A DNA stretch of 41,787 bases, from IMG/VR virus record IMGVR_UViG_3300048088_000060, positions 1 through 41,787 of that record; one strand, written 5' to 3'. A program made the position numbers and the translations under genes. This stretch comes from a virus. The notes below the pieces were generated by a model. That model saw only the letters and a list, made by a program, of their open reading frames with translations, was not told where the DNA came from and ran no database searches. Positions within the stretch are counted from its first letter, which is position 1. Each line of letters begins with the position of its first letter. Of this stretch, positions 6,012 to 12,800 are shown one piece after another.

Positions 6012-6666
6012 TGAGGCCTTCTCTCTTGTCCAGGTCGTAGAGAAGCGAGTCAAGCTCCTCGATGGCGTCTTGCATGTCCATCTTGTCGTTGGCCCTGTCC
6101 CATGCTCTGACAACACGCTCGCATAGGTCGATCAGTTCCTTGCGGCTGCGCACCACCTCGGCCTTGGCTGCCTCCGGGCTGAACAGGTTCATCATCTGCC
6201 CGATCACCTGGAGGAAGAGCCGGGCCATCTTGGACGTGCGCTCATGCCCGCCACGCTGGATGAAGTTCTCCCACAGCGGCCCGATGCCGGGTACCCGCAT
6301 AGCGAGGGCCATGGCCTCCTGGTCGATCCGGGCCAGTTCGATGCTCTCCCGGCGAGCCATCTCCTCGGCCACCTTCTTCTGGCTGTCGAAGAAACCGTGA
6401 GGGATGTGCTGGTCCAGGGGGTTCTGCTGCGGGAGGCCGTGGGAGTGGCCGTACTGACGGGTGTCCGGGAAGCGTTGCCCGTACTGCTCGTACATCTCCA
6501 GCATCCGCCGCTCGATCTCGGCGTAGTCCAGCTTGTCGATGCCGGTCAGTTCGCCTTTCAGGCAGTTGACCTTGGTGACGAAGTTGACCGAGTCAGAGGG
6601 CAGGTTGGTAGCGATGACGGGGCAGACAGTGCAGCCCTTGCAGGCGACATCCTTGATCGTGCCCAT
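6004..6666 (-). CDS. Unknown protein with N-terminal Cys cluster (220 aa)
   Basis: C9-x2-C12-x2-C15 near the N-terminus could hold a metal or Fe-S cluster, with a fourth Cys near residue 35. The remainder is strongly helical, with long amphipathic stretches (about residues 95-220) suggesting oligomerisation. It starts at 6666, 3 nt after the upstream stop, with GGGGATGATGA before it. No family is recognised. Confidence 0.6.
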   Translation of the reverse strand: MGTIKDVACKGCTVCPVIATNLPSDSVNFVTKVNCLKGELTGIDKLDYAEIERRMLEMYEQYGQRFPDTRQYGHSHGLPQQNPLDQHIPHGFFDSQKKVAEEMARRESIELARIDQEAMALAMRVPGIGPLWENFIQRGGHERTSKMARLFLQVIGQMMNLFSPEAAKAEVVRSRKELIDLCERVVRAWDRANDKMDMQDAIEELDSLLYDLDKREGLNG

Positions 6667-6669
6667 TCA

Positions 6670-6900
6670 TCATCCCCGGTGCCCGATGTGGGGGGCACGC
6701 TCCATGTGGTCGGCCAGGATGGTGGCCACCAAGGCGATGTCAGCACCAAGCTCCATGAGGCGCTGCTCCAGATGTGCGTTGGTGTTGGCGAGGCGGTTGG
6801 GGTAGCTGTCGTAGTCCTGGAGGACCCGGGCTTCTAGTTCACCCGCCTTGGCCCGCAGCACTCGCACCGCACGATCTACGGGAAGTCGTTCGTCAGGCAT
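6670..6900 (-). CDS. Small helical protein (76 aa)
   Basis: Almost entirely alpha-helical, with heptad-like Leu/Ala spacing (A-V-R-V-L-R-A-K-A ... E-L-E-A-R-V-L), so probably a small coiled-coil protein. The ATG at 6900 overlaps the end of the RHH regulator gene by 8 nt. It may partner one of its neighbours, but nothing shows this directly. Confidence 0.6.
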   Translation of the reverse strand: MPDERLPVDRAVRVLRAKAGELEARVLQDYDSYPNRLANTNAHLEQRLMELGADIALVATILADHMERAPHIGHRG

Positions 6901-7060
6901 TGTGCTCCTCCAGCCATAGCTCCATCACGTGTTCTATCAACCAGGTGCGACTGACCACCCGGGATTCGGCCTCGGTGTCGATGCGTTCCAGCAGGTCAGG
7001 GTCGATTCGCAGGGTGACGTAGGAGCGGCCATCTCGGGCCTTCACAGATCGTCCGGGCAT
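6893..7060 (-). CDS. Ribbon-helix-helix (CopG/Arc-like) regulator (55 aa)
   Basis: Residues 12-20 form the DNA-contacting beta ribbon (R-S-Y-V-T-L-R-I-D), followed by two helices (about 21-31 and 37-52), the standard RHH layout and size. Such proteins bind DNA as dimers, usually at short repeated sites near their own operon. The ATG at 7060 has a strong TAGGAGA 5 nt upstream. It is a candidate binder for the dispersed short repeats in this window, but that is only inference. Confidence 0.75.
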   Translation of the reverse strand: MPGRSVKARDGRSYVTLRIDPDLLERIDTEAESRVVSRTWLIEHVMELWLEEHNA

Positions 7061-7067
7061 GGCTCTC

Positions 7068-7430
7068 CTATCCGAGCAGGTAGACGAAGAAGGCCCTCGT
7101 CTGGTCCACCCAGGCGTTGTAGTAGGGGATGGCAGCGATGGGGATACTGCCATTGGGGGCCATCGCTTCCAGGGCAGCCGAGCACACGTCGTCGGCTGAC
7201 AGCATGGGTCGGGCCTTGGGCGGTCGGCCCATGCGCTTGCCGCTCGTTCCGCCACTCGTCCGAGGCGTGCCATCGGGCCTGCGGGACGTCCCCTTGATGC
7301 CGTGGTTGTGGTACATGTGCAGGCCCATGTGCTGGGGGTGCTTCCAACCGGGCCGATCCTCGCAGCCCGGTTCCTTGCAGTGGAACAGGCCGTCGTCGTC
7401 TCGCTGGTACTTGGCCTGGGTTTGGGTCAT
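7068..7430 (-). CDS. C2H2-finger and AT-hook-like DNA-binding protein (120 aa)
   Basis: C18-x4-C23 followed by H38-x2-H41-x-H43 gives a C2H2-type finger, and G-R-P-P at 68-71 flanked by basic residues looks like an AT-hook. The C-terminal 45 residues form a helical domain. This combination suggests a sequence- or AT-preferring DNA-binding protein. The start ATG overlaps the upstream stop as ATGA. It could regulate the divergent control region or bind the AT-rich words seen elsewhere in the window. Confidence 0.65.
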   Translation of the reverse strand: MTQTQAKYQRDDDGLFHCKEPGCEDRPGWKHPQHMGLHMYHNHGIKGTSRRPDGTPRTSGGTSGKRMGRPPKARPMLSADDVCSAALEAMAPNGSIPIAAIPYYNAWVDQTRAFFVYLLG

Positions 7431-7741
7431 CCGGCCCTCTTCGCAGTGCCGTTCCTCGGCTTCCGGTTCCTGATCGCCAGCAGGGCCAGACGAAACTCGT
7501 CCTTGGTGGGGAAGTTGCCGCCCCACTCCTGGAGGTAGCCCTCGGGGTAGATGTAGGTCCGGTAGTTGAGGAAGCCGGTGCTGTCCCACATCTCTCGCCG
7601 CTCTGATCCGCACCGCTCGCAGCGCAGGGTCATCGGCGTACCGGAGACGCCATCGGCAGCCCAATCGGAGTCAGCCTCAAACCAGGCGTGTCCGATGGTT
7701 CTGCACCGGGTGTAATCGACTGTCAGGTCCTCGATGGGCAA
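7427..7741 (-). CDS. Cys-motif small protein, first gene of leftward operon (104 aa)
   Basis: C13, then C41-x2-C44-G, then R-x-Y-x-Y-P-E-G-Y-L matches a common actinophage hypothetical family with an I-G-H-A-W motif (residues 16-20). A TTG start at 7741 is chosen because AGAGGAG lies 5-6 nt upstream; extending to 7816 would run into the promoter region. It is likely a zinc-binding protein of unknown role and heads the leftward operon. Confidence 0.65.
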   Translation of the reverse strand: MPIEDLTVDYTRCRTIGHAWFEADSDWAADGVSGTPMTLRCERCGSERREMWDSTGFLNYRTYIYPEGYLQEWGGNFPTKDEFRLALLAIRNRKPRNGTAKRAG

Positions 7742-7778
7742 GGCCGCTCCTCTCGCTGTGTAAATGGTACCGTACCCG

Positions 7779-7807
7779 TTGAAAGTATGCCACCACTTTG
7801 CTACACT
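7779..7807 (+). promoter_or_regulatory. Strong rightward sigma70-type promoter
   Basis: TTGAAA at 7779-7784 and TACACT at 7802-7807 are separated by exactly 17 nt. Transcription would start about 7814, leaving a ~23-nt leader with an AAGGAAG ribosome-binding site before the GTG at 7837. This is the best promoter in the window. The leftward promoter should lie in the same gap, where a weaker TACCAT at 18 nt from GTGGCA is seen on the minus strand. Confidence 0.7.
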
Positions 7808-7836
7808 TCCCCCCACCCTGACGCAAGGAAGTTTCC

Positions 7837-8712
7837 GTGGACACCGATGACGTGCTGGATTACCGGCGCCTGATCAGCCAAACCAACATCGGTACGGTGC
7901 CTGAGCCGACCGTCTACGCCACCAATGAGTGGTTGGACACGGTGTATGCGATGGCCTTGGACATTCCGGCCGATGATGAAGGTCTGATCTTCCCGTCGCA
8001 GGCTGACTGTGGTTGGTCCTGGACCGAGACGGGCCTCTTGGTGCTCTTCGAGCGCCCTCTGGAGATGGTCCACATCATCACGTCGGAGACGGACCCGCAC
8101 ACCCGCCAGAAGCACTCCATCGAACCGGAACTGGAGCACATGATGGTCGAGGCCGTGCTCTTCACGGCCGAGTTTCTGGCGCCGGTCCAGCGGACGGGCG
8201 AGGACGGTTGGGTGGTGGGTGAGGACGGCGGCGGGCCGTTCGATCCTCGCATGATGGCCACCGGGGTGTTGTGGATCGCTCCTCTCGACAAGAACTTCAC
8301 GCACATCCCGCTGTCCAGCGCCTACGTGTGCTTCGAGTGGAAGGTGTTCGCCAACCCGGAGTTGGGCATGTCTCAGAGCACCCGCTTCCTGTACTCGATG
8401 CTGTGGGCGCTGAGCCACCGCATGACCACGTCCACGCCGATGAGTTATGCCAACAATCACCAGCGCAAGCGGTTCGTGCGCTCTGGCCTCCCGCCTGTCC
8501 GCATGCTGGAACTGACGGCGCCTACCGCCTCACAGACGAACGGCACCCAGGTGGTCAACTGGAAGCGGTCGTGGAAGGTGCGCACCCACTGGCGCAACCA
8601 GGCCTGCGGCCCCAAGATGAGACAACACAAGCGCATACTCATCCACGAGTACTGGAAGCAGCCCGACCTGCCGCCTGATCTGCGGCCTACCGTCTGGAAG
8701 ACTGAGGCATGA
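7837..8712 (+). CDS. Paralogue of the 3949-5001 product, W/HWR motif protein (291 aa)
   Basis: The C-terminus has V-V-N-W-K-R-S-W-K-V-x-x-H-W-R-N-Q-A-C-G followed by a basic stretch and L-P-P-D-L-R-P, matching the spacing of the left-arm protein at 3949-5001. The preceding helical block (around L-W-A-L-S-H-R-M) also aligns by eye. The GTG start has AAGGAAG 5 nt upstream and lies directly downstream of the main rightward promoter. Its role is unknown; heading a rightward operon suggests early or constitutive expression. Confidence 0.7.
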   Translation: MDTDDVLDYRRLISQTNIGTVPEPTVYATNEWLDTVYAMALDIPADDEGLIFPSQADCGWSWTETGLLVLFERPLEMVHIITSETDPHTRQKHSIEPELEHMMVEAVLFTAEFLAPVQRTGEDGWVVGEDGGGPFDPRMMATGVLWIAPLDKNFTHIPLSSAYVCFEWKVFANPELGMSQSTRFLYSMLWALSHRMTTSTPMSYANNHQRKRFVRSGLPPVRMLELTAPTASQTNGTQVVNWKRSWKVRTHWRNQACGPKMRQHKRILIHEYWKQPDLPPDLRPTVWKTEA

Positions 8713-8915
8713 CGTTCTTCGCTGGATTCGCTGTCGGGGGTGGCCTCGTCGGCCTCTGGTCCTGGGCGGTGTGGCGTCGCATCCAGGCCGAGCAGATCCC
8801 CAACTTCATACGGAGGGTCGATGAAGCACCTACTCACCGAGCAAACCCCGAAGGGCGTCACTGTCAAGTGCGGCGTCAAGACGTCTGCACCCGGGAAACC
8901 CCTCAGGAGAGATGA
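8709..8915 (+). CDS. Small membrane protein, doubtful C-terminus (68 aa)
   Basis: The start overlaps the upstream stop as ATGA. Residues 2-21 are a Gly/Phe/Leu/Trp-rich transmembrane segment followed by W-R-R and a helix. From about residue 38 the frame runs out of phase through the gene at 8821-9087 and is Arg/Pro/Glu-rich, so the native protein may have ended near 8820. No function is recognised. Confidence 0.5.
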   Translation: MTFFAGFAVGGGLVGLWSWAVWRRIQAEQIPNFIRRVDEAPTHRANPEGRHCQVRRQDVCTRETPQER

Positions 8916-9087
8916 CGTCACCATCTGGTGGAGCGAGGTGGACTGCCCCAAGTGCAGGCCTTACCGCTTCATGCCGGTGCCTGCTGACGACCCGATCGGT
9001 GGTATGAAGATGGTGTACGTGGGGACAGGAGAAGAGCCGCCTGTTGTGAAACCACGGCGACGCATCATTCGGACACCCCGAGCTTGA
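8821..9087 (+). CDS. Small Cys-pair protein, V-T-x-x-C-G family (88 aa)
   Basis: V-T-V-K-C17-G and D-C42-P-K-C45 give the same layout as the left-arm proteins at 1282-1470 and 1931-2188. This suggests three dispersed paralogues of a small metal-binding family. The C-terminus is basic (R-R-R near residue 80). A strong CGGAGGG precedes the ATG at 8821. Confidence 0.65.
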   Translation: MKHLLTEQTPKGVTVKCGVKTSAPGKPLRRDDVTIWWSEVDCPKCRPYRFMPVPADDPIGGMKMVYVGTGEEPPVVKPRRRIIRTPRA

Positions 9088-9111
9088 TTAGGATTCCGTT
9101 TCCTGTACTGT
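9084..9111 (+). promoter_or_regulatory. Candidate promoter before the lysozyme gene
   Basis: TTGATT at 9084-9089 and TACTGT at 9106-9111 are 16 nt apart in a locally AT-rich 77-nt gap. The pair would give a ~45-nt leader to the GTG at 9165. Confidence 0.4.
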
Positions 9112-9164
9112 GATTGCAGTTGCGTAACCATAGCGCAACCTGACAGACACATGGAGAGAGACGA

Positions 9165-9890
9165 GTGCGCACACGCCTCATCGCTCCCCTGGCCATCGTT
9201 CTCCTCGTAGCAGCAGTTCTCGTTGCGGGGTTGGCCACTGGGGGCGACGGAGGAGTCAGGGTGCAAGCCGGTGATCTGCTTTCGGGCACGACCACGACCC
9301 AGACCCCCGTCACCACGTCCGAAGCGACATCCACCGTGCCCATTATGGCCCCGATCCCCGTTGTGACAACTGTGGCCACGACGGTGCCCGTAACCGAACC
9401 AACAACGGTGGCGCCGCCGCCCGAGCCAACAGCGGCACCACCAGCGGAGAACGTAGCTGCGGCTGAGGTCCCGGCTGCGGCTCCTGTCCCTGAGGCAGTC
9501 GTGCCGGACGCCACCCAGCCAGCGGTGCGCACCGGCACTGTCTGCACCACCGACCCGGACTACTGCAATCCACCGGCCACCGCAGCGGTACCGGGGTGGG
9601 CGCAGTGCCCGGAGTACTACCAGATGGCGCTCGACGTCGGCTGGCCCGAGAGTCAGATGCGTACGGTGATGTACGTGATGAACCGGGAGTCGAGATGCAA
9701 CCCCGGCGCCACCGGGAGCAACGTCCACGGCAAGCACGCCCAGGGCCTCATGCAGTTGTTGGGCTGGTCGTGTCCACCGAACGGGTGCTACGACCCCTGG
9801 AGCAACCTGTCCAAGGCGCTCGATCTGTGGCAGTCCTCGGGGTGGCGCCCCTGGTGCTTACGGGGCGACCGGGTCACCGGCTCCTGTTAG
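9165..9890 (+). CDS. Secreted lysozyme/transglycosylase-like endolysin (241 aa)
   Basis: Residues 1-24 are a signal peptide or signal anchor (R-T-R, then a Leu/Val/Ala core). Residues 40-125 are a Thr/Pro/Ala-rich linker. Residues 145-241 are a lysozyme-like domain with catalytic-type E175 in N-R-E-S-R-C-N-P and G-L-M-Q-L at 194-198, hallmarks of SLT/goose-type folds. Several Cys may form disulfides outside the cell. The enzyme would cleave peptidoglycan glycan strands and be exported independently of a holin, or held as a SAR-type anchor. The GTG start has GGAGAGAGAC upstream. Confidence 0.7.
   Translation: MRTRLIAPLAIVLLVAAVLVAGLATGGDGGVRVQAGDLLSGTTTTQTPVTTSEATSTVPIMAPIPVVTTVATTVPVTEPTTVAPPPEPTAAPPAENVAAAEVPAAAPVPEAVVPDATQPAVRTGTVCTTDPDYCNPPATAAVPGWAQCPEYYQMALDVGWPESQMRTVMYVMNRESRCNPGATGSNVHGKHAQGLMQLLGWSCPPNGCYDPWSNLSKALDLWQSSGWRPWCLRGDRVTGSC
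9360..9370. repeat. Perfect GTTGTNACAAC palindrome
   Basis: GTTGTGACAAC, a full match to the near-palindrome family, inside the linker-coding part of the lysozyme gene. Confidence 0.55.
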
Positions 9891-9900
9891 CTTCCGAACC

Positions 9901-10209
9901 ATGGACGTCCCCGAAGACTTCATCGCCAAGGTGGTTGGTTGCGGCATCGGTATCTCGTTCTTCGAGGGCGAGCTAGAGCCGGTGATCACGATCTCGTGGC
10001 AGCCGATCGAGGGGAACCCCATCCAGATCGCCATCTCGCCCGAGCACCTGGAGGGCATGCTCCCCGAGTTCATCGGGGCCTGCATCCGGGCCAGGACCGT
10101 GGCCGAGATGACGACGACGTACCCTGAGAAGCGGGACGAGATCATCCAGAACCTCATGTTCCGCTGGACAGGCACGATCGTGGAGGACACGAATGGCGAA
10201 GGGACGTAG
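9901..10209 (+). CDS. Unknown protein (102 aa), probable leaderless start
   Basis: A compact mixed alpha/beta protein with no recognised motif. No Shine-Dalgarno precedes the ATG; a TAGCTT box lies 7 nt upstream, in a context (TTCCG-purine-rich-CC-ATG) nearly repeated before the gene at 11367. It overlaps the next gene by 17 nt. Confidence 0.6.
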   Translation: MDVPEDFIAKVVGCGIGISFFEGELEPVITISWQPIEGNPIQIAISPEHLEGMLPEFIGACIRARTVAEMTTTYPEKRDEIIQNLMFRWTGTIVEDTNGEGT

Positions 10210-10627
10210 GGAGTCACCAGGCCAGCAGTCGCTCTTCCCGGCCCCGGCCAACACCAAGGGGCGGCGCCGTCATGGCGCCACCGCCAAGTCCTCGGACATG
10301 GGCGGGGCCGCAGGCGACCTGGACACCACCAGTGCCCGGCGCAGGGTCCACGAGGCCGTCACCACGTTCGAGGACCCGCTGGAGGACTGGGAGTACCACT
10401 CCTTCGGCTCCAGTCGTGTGAACGCCGCCCGCTACAGCGCCTCCCGGCGCCAGTTGCTGGTCGATTGGGCCAACGCCCCTGGTGGGACCCCCTATCCGCC
10501 CTACATCTACGACGCCGTGCCCCCGGCCGTCTGGACCGGCTTCCGGACGGCTGGGTCGGCGGGCAGCTACGTCAACTCGACGCTCAACACCTTCCCCTAC
10601 CGCCCGGCGCCCGGCGAGTACGTCTGA
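10193..10627 (+). CDS. KTSC-domain protein (144 aa)
   Basis: Residues 70-140 fit the KTSC domain: S-S-R-V-N-A-A-R-Y, then L-L-V-D-W, then Y-x-Y-D-A-V-P-P, and A-G-S-A-G-S-Y-V-N near the end. KTSC domains occur alone or fused to Lys-tRNA synthetases and phage proteins and may bind nucleic acid; their role is unsettled. The first 60 residues are basic and disordered-looking. GGAGGACACGA precedes the ATG. Confidence 0.65.
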   Translation: MAKGRRESPGQQSLFPAPANTKGRRRHGATAKSSDMGGAAGDLDTTSARRRVHEAVTTFEDPLEDWEYHSFGSSRVNAARYSASRRQLLVDWANAPGGTPYPPYIYDAVPPAVWTGFRTAGSAGSYVNSTLNTFPYRPAPGEYV

Positions 10628-10929
10628 TGATGCGGATCAAGGGCGTCGGCCCTGTGTACGTGGGGTATGAGCGCTGGACCGAGGAGCGGCAGCGCATCTC
10701 CCGGCCCTGGTTCCGGGAACTGACACCTCCCTGGCGCATGAGCAAGCGGGGCTGGCGGCTCCGGATCGGCCACCGGGCCTTCCAGATCGGGTGGTGCGAG
10801 AAGCGGCCACTTGCGGAGGAGCCTTCGGCGTTGTCACAGTTGGGGGGATATGACCTGGATGTGACCCCCGACCAGATCGGAGCGTGGGGCCGTGACGCTT
10901 CGCCGCCAGAGGGACCGACAGCCGCCTGA
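10627..10929 (+). CDS. Unknown basic Trp/Arg-rich protein (100 aa)
   Basis: The start overlaps the upstream stop as TGATG. The protein is rich in Arg and Trp, with a repeated W-R-L/W-R-M feel in residues 35-60, and turns acidic toward the C-terminus. It could bind nucleic acid, but no domain is recognised. Confidence 0.55.
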   Translation: MMRIKGVGPVYVGYERWTEERQRISRPWFRELTPPWRMSKRGWRLRIGHRAFQIGWCEKRPLAEEPSALSQLGGYDLDVTPDQIGAWGRDASPPEGPTAA

Positions 10930-11119
10930 CCCTGTCAGTGTCAATGCTCGTCTTGTTCGGGTACCGACTGCGGATCTGCACGAGATAGCCGAGACGCAGA
11001 TCATGATGGCGGGGCAGTACCTGTCCCAGTGGGCCAACGGGGAACCCCTGGCGATCGAACAGGCGATCGATCAGGTGGAGCAGGCGCTGGAAGTGCTACG
11101 TGCTCTCCGAACCCGTTAA
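10892..11119 (+). CDS. Small helical protein (75 aa)
   Basis: The C-terminal 45 residues form an amphipathic helix-rich domain (L-H-E-I-A-E-T-Q-I ... I-E-Q-A-I-D-Q-V-E-Q-A-L). The GTG start overlaps the previous gene by 38 nt and has no good ribosome-binding site, so the true start may be further in. A TCARTG repeat lies within the gene at 10934-10946. Confidence 0.5.
   Translation: MTLRRQRDRQPPDPVSVNARLVRVPTADLHEIAETQIMMAGQYLSQWANGEPLAIEQAIDQVEQALEVLRALRTR
10934..10946 (+). repeat. TCARTG tandem site A4
   Basis: Exact GTCAGTGTCAATG, 5 nt after the stop of the gene at 10627-10929 and inside the next one. Confidence 0.6.
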
Positions 11120-11354
11120 GTGGTGGGACTTCGCCAGTTGCCGTGGCCTCGACCCCGAACTCTTCTACCCCGAGCCGTACACCGACCCGAAGGAGGCCAA
11201 GGAGGTGTGCAGAGCGTGTCCCGTCCAGGTCGTGTGTCTGGAGTGGGCGTTGTCGCATCGGGAGAAGCACGGCGTGTGGGGCGGTGAGTCAGAGGCTGGG
11301 CGAAGACGCATCCTGCGCCGCCGAGGCACTGACACTGACAACGGTTCCGAATGA
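11100..11354 (+). CDS. whiB: WhiB-family Fe-S transcription factor
   Basis: The 84-residue protein has the four WhiB cysteines (C14, C37, C40, C46, with C37-x2-C40-x5-C46) and the G-V-W-G-G turn at 58-62, followed by a basic tail. WhiB proteins carry a [4Fe-4S] cluster and bind the host primary sigma factor to redirect transcription; phage copies can also repress host whiB genes. The GTG start has GGAAG 7 nt upstream. This is the strongest evidence for an actinobacterial host. It may control late transcription here. Confidence 0.92.
   Translation: MLSEPVKWWDFASCRGLDPELFYPEPYTDPKEAKEVCRACPVQVVCLEWALSHREKHGVWGGESEAGRRRILRRRGTDTDNGSE
11327..11339 (-). repeat. TCARTG tandem site A5
   Basis: Minus strand GTCAGTGTCAGTG at the 3' end of the whiB gene, 15 nt upstream of the candidate -10 box (TAAGTT at 11355-11360) of the next gene. 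The placement suits an operator. Confidence 0.55.
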
Positions 11355-11366
11355 TAAGTTCCGGCC

Positions 11367-11672
11367 ATGAGGCCAAACGGGAAGACCCTGCACGAGGTCG
11401 CTGATGCGATCAACGCTCTGTTCGATCGGTACGGGCTTGACCATCCCGTCGTCGCTGTGAAGGAGACGCTGCCGATCCGTCTCGATGTGCGAGAGAACGA
11501 GCCGGACCCGATGAAGTGGCGGGCTGCCGAGCGGGCCATGCCCGCCGACTGCATCGTGTTGGAGAACTGCGATGACGTCCCGGCCATGGAGTTACTGCTG
11601 ACCACGCTCACGTACATCTTCGACGTCTACTTCGAGGTGCAGCCGCCGTCCGAGCAGCGTCGCCTCTTCTGA
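11367..11672 (+). CDS. Unknown protein (101 aa), probable leaderless start
   Basis: Alpha/beta protein of unknown family with acidic patches. There is no Shine-Dalgarno; TAAGTT lies 6 nt before the ATG, with a TCARTG repeat just upstream. Such spacing suggests a promoter whose transcript begins at or near the start codon. Confidence 0.6.
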   Translation: MRPNGKTLHEVADAINALFDRYGLDHPVVAVKETLPIRLDVRENEPDPMKWRAAERAMPADCIVLENCDDVPAMELLLTTLTYIFDVYFEVQPPSEQRRLF

Positions 11673-11724
11673 TCCCGTTCCTGTTATCATCACACCGCCC
11701 CTGAGCCATAACGAAAGGATGACG

Positions 11725-12162
11725 GTGGCCCAGACGAAGGACCCCATCAAGAAGCTCCAACAGGACATGGGGGCGTTGCGAACTCGTGTCGAGACGCTGG
11801 AGAGCGAGAGGCCGGGGCGCAAGCCCAAGCCGTTGCTGGCGATCAAGCAGCGAGACGTGTGCGCCATCGACCCCGACAGCGACTCCTCGGTGTGCCCCTG
11901 GTCCAGCATCTACCGCTACCAGTCCGGCTGCTGGGGCACGCTGTGCCGGGCCAAGCAGCATGAAGCGTATGAACGTCGCAAGACGGCACGCTCCAACGGC
12001 AAGGTCAAGGCGGTCGCTGTGAAGGTGCGACCAGTGCGACCAACGTCGTCAACGGCGAAGAAGATCGTGGCGGCGGCACCCGTCAAGAAGATCGTGAAGA
12101 AGACGCCCGCCAAGGCCACCAAGGCCCCGGCGAAGCGCACCGTGAAACGCATGGCCTCGTAG
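11725..12162 (+). CDS. Cys-motif protein with basic Lys/Ala/Pro tail (145 aa)
   Basis: Residues 8-30 are a coiled-coil-like helix. Residues 45-75 hold four Cys in a C-A-I-D-P-D-x-D-S-S-V-C ... G-C-W-G-T-L-C layout that I recall from actinophage hypothetical proteins. Residues 95-145 are a histone-H1-like Lys/Ala/Pro repeat tail. It is likely a DNA-binding protein. The GTG at 11725 is preferred over the ATG at 11719 because GAAAGGA would otherwise touch the start codon. Confidence 0.65.
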   Translation: MAQTKDPIKKLQQDMGALRTRVETLESERPGRKPKPLLAIKQRDVCAIDPDSDSSVCPWSSIYRYQSGCWGTLCRAKQHEAYERRKTARSNGKVKAVAVKVRPVRPTSSTAKKIVAAAPVKKIVKKTPAKATKAPAKRTVKRMAS

Positions 12163-12470
12163 TGCTACCGATCGGTGGGTCTGGGCCACCATCGATCCCA
12201 GTGGGCACAGGGAAGCATCACCTGGAGCAAATCGAGCCGTTCCGCCTGGTCAACCTGGACGCCGCAGCGTTCGACTGGTTGTGGCGGATGACCGAGCAGA
12301 AGGCTCGCCAGCATCAGCAGGAGGCCAAGGAGCGGGGCGGCATCCACGAGCTACAGGCGCAGGTCAGTCTGCATGCGGTCCTCGCCTTCCGGGAGGCGGC
12401 GGGGACCCTGAACAACACGCCGCCACCAGGAACGAAGGTCATCCGAAGGCGGGTTGTAAAGAAGTCCTAG
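12162..12470 (+). CDS. Unknown protein (102 aa)
   Basis: The GTG start shares its first base with the upstream TAG. The middle is helical (A-F-D-W-L-W-R-M-T-E-Q-K-A, then Q-A-Q-V-S-L-H-A-V-L-A-F), and the tail is Pro-rich and then basic. No ribosome-binding site is visible, so it is either coupled or starts further in. No family is recognised. Confidence 0.5.
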   Translation: MLPIGGSGPPSIPVGTGKHHLEQIEPFRLVNLDAAAFDWLWRMTEQKARQHQQEAKERGGIHELQAQVSLHAVLAFREAAGTLNNTPPPGTKVIRRRVVKKS

Positions 12471-12482
12471 GTCCGGTAACAT
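12454..12482 (+). promoter_or_regulatory. Candidate promoter before the tRNA cluster
   Basis: TTGTAA at 12454-12459 and TAACAT at 12477-12482 with a 17-nt spacer. It would fire into the 160-nt gap that holds a terminator and then the tRNAs. Confidence 0.45.
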
Positions 12483-12488
12483 GTACAC

Positions 12489-12570
12489 AGCAGCAGACGG
12501 GTCTGTCAGGGGTCCCCTGCTCAGGTTCGAGAGGGCGCCACTCCACTGCGGGGGGCGCCCTCTCCTCGTT
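12489..12570 (+). ncRNA. Candidate short terminated RNA
   Basis: The interval from the expected start of the 12454-12482 promoter to the end of the 12529-12564 hairpin would be an ~80-nt RNA. It contains a self-complementary CAGGGGTCCCCTG (12508-12520). There is no open frame of note. It could be a small RNA or just a leader with a leaky terminator before the tRNAs. Confidence 0.3.
12529..12564 (+). terminator. Stem-loop terminator
   Basis: An 11-bp perfect stem (GAGAGGGCGCC with GGCGCCCTCTC) and a 14-nt loop, followed by CTCGTTGT. It lies after the unknown gene at 12162-12470 and before the tRNAs. Confidence 0.65.
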
Positions 12571-12629
12571 GTAGGGTGCGGCCCGAGTCGGGGGGTCGTC
12601 CGGGTCACAGCGGTGGTCCCCCTTCTCGC

Positions 12630-12703
12630 CGGGGTGTAGATCAGTTGGTTAGATCGCAGGTCTGGGGGACCTGAGGGCGTGGGTTCGAGTCCCACCACCC
12701 CGA
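12630..12703 (+). tRNA. tRNA-Pro (anticodon GGG)
   Basis: All four arms fold: acceptor CGGGGTG/CACCCCG, D-stem GATC/GATC, anticodon stem CAGGT/ACCTG with loop CTGGGGG, and T-arm GTGGG-TTCGAGT-CCCAC. The C1-G72 pair is the hallmark of bacterial tRNA-Pro. Discriminator A; CCA is not encoded. Confidence 0.93.
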
Positions 12704-12724
12704 CTAAGGTTCCGAATCAGGTAC

Positions 12725-12798
12725 GGGGCCATAGCTCAGCCAGGTAGAGCGCCGCCATGGCATGGCGGATGTCAGGGGTTCAACTCCCCTTGGCTCCA
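12725..12798 (+). tRNA. tRNA-Ala (anticodon GGC)
   Basis: Acceptor GGGGCCA/TGGCTCC, including the G3-U70 pair that marks tRNA-Ala for its synthetase. D-stem GCTC/GAGC, anticodon stem CCGCC/GGCGG with loop ATGGCAT, T-arm AGGGG-TTCAACT-CCCCT. Discriminator A at 12798, no encoded CCA. It ends only 2 nt before the start codon of the next gene. Confidence 0.94.
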
Positions 12799-12800
12799 CG

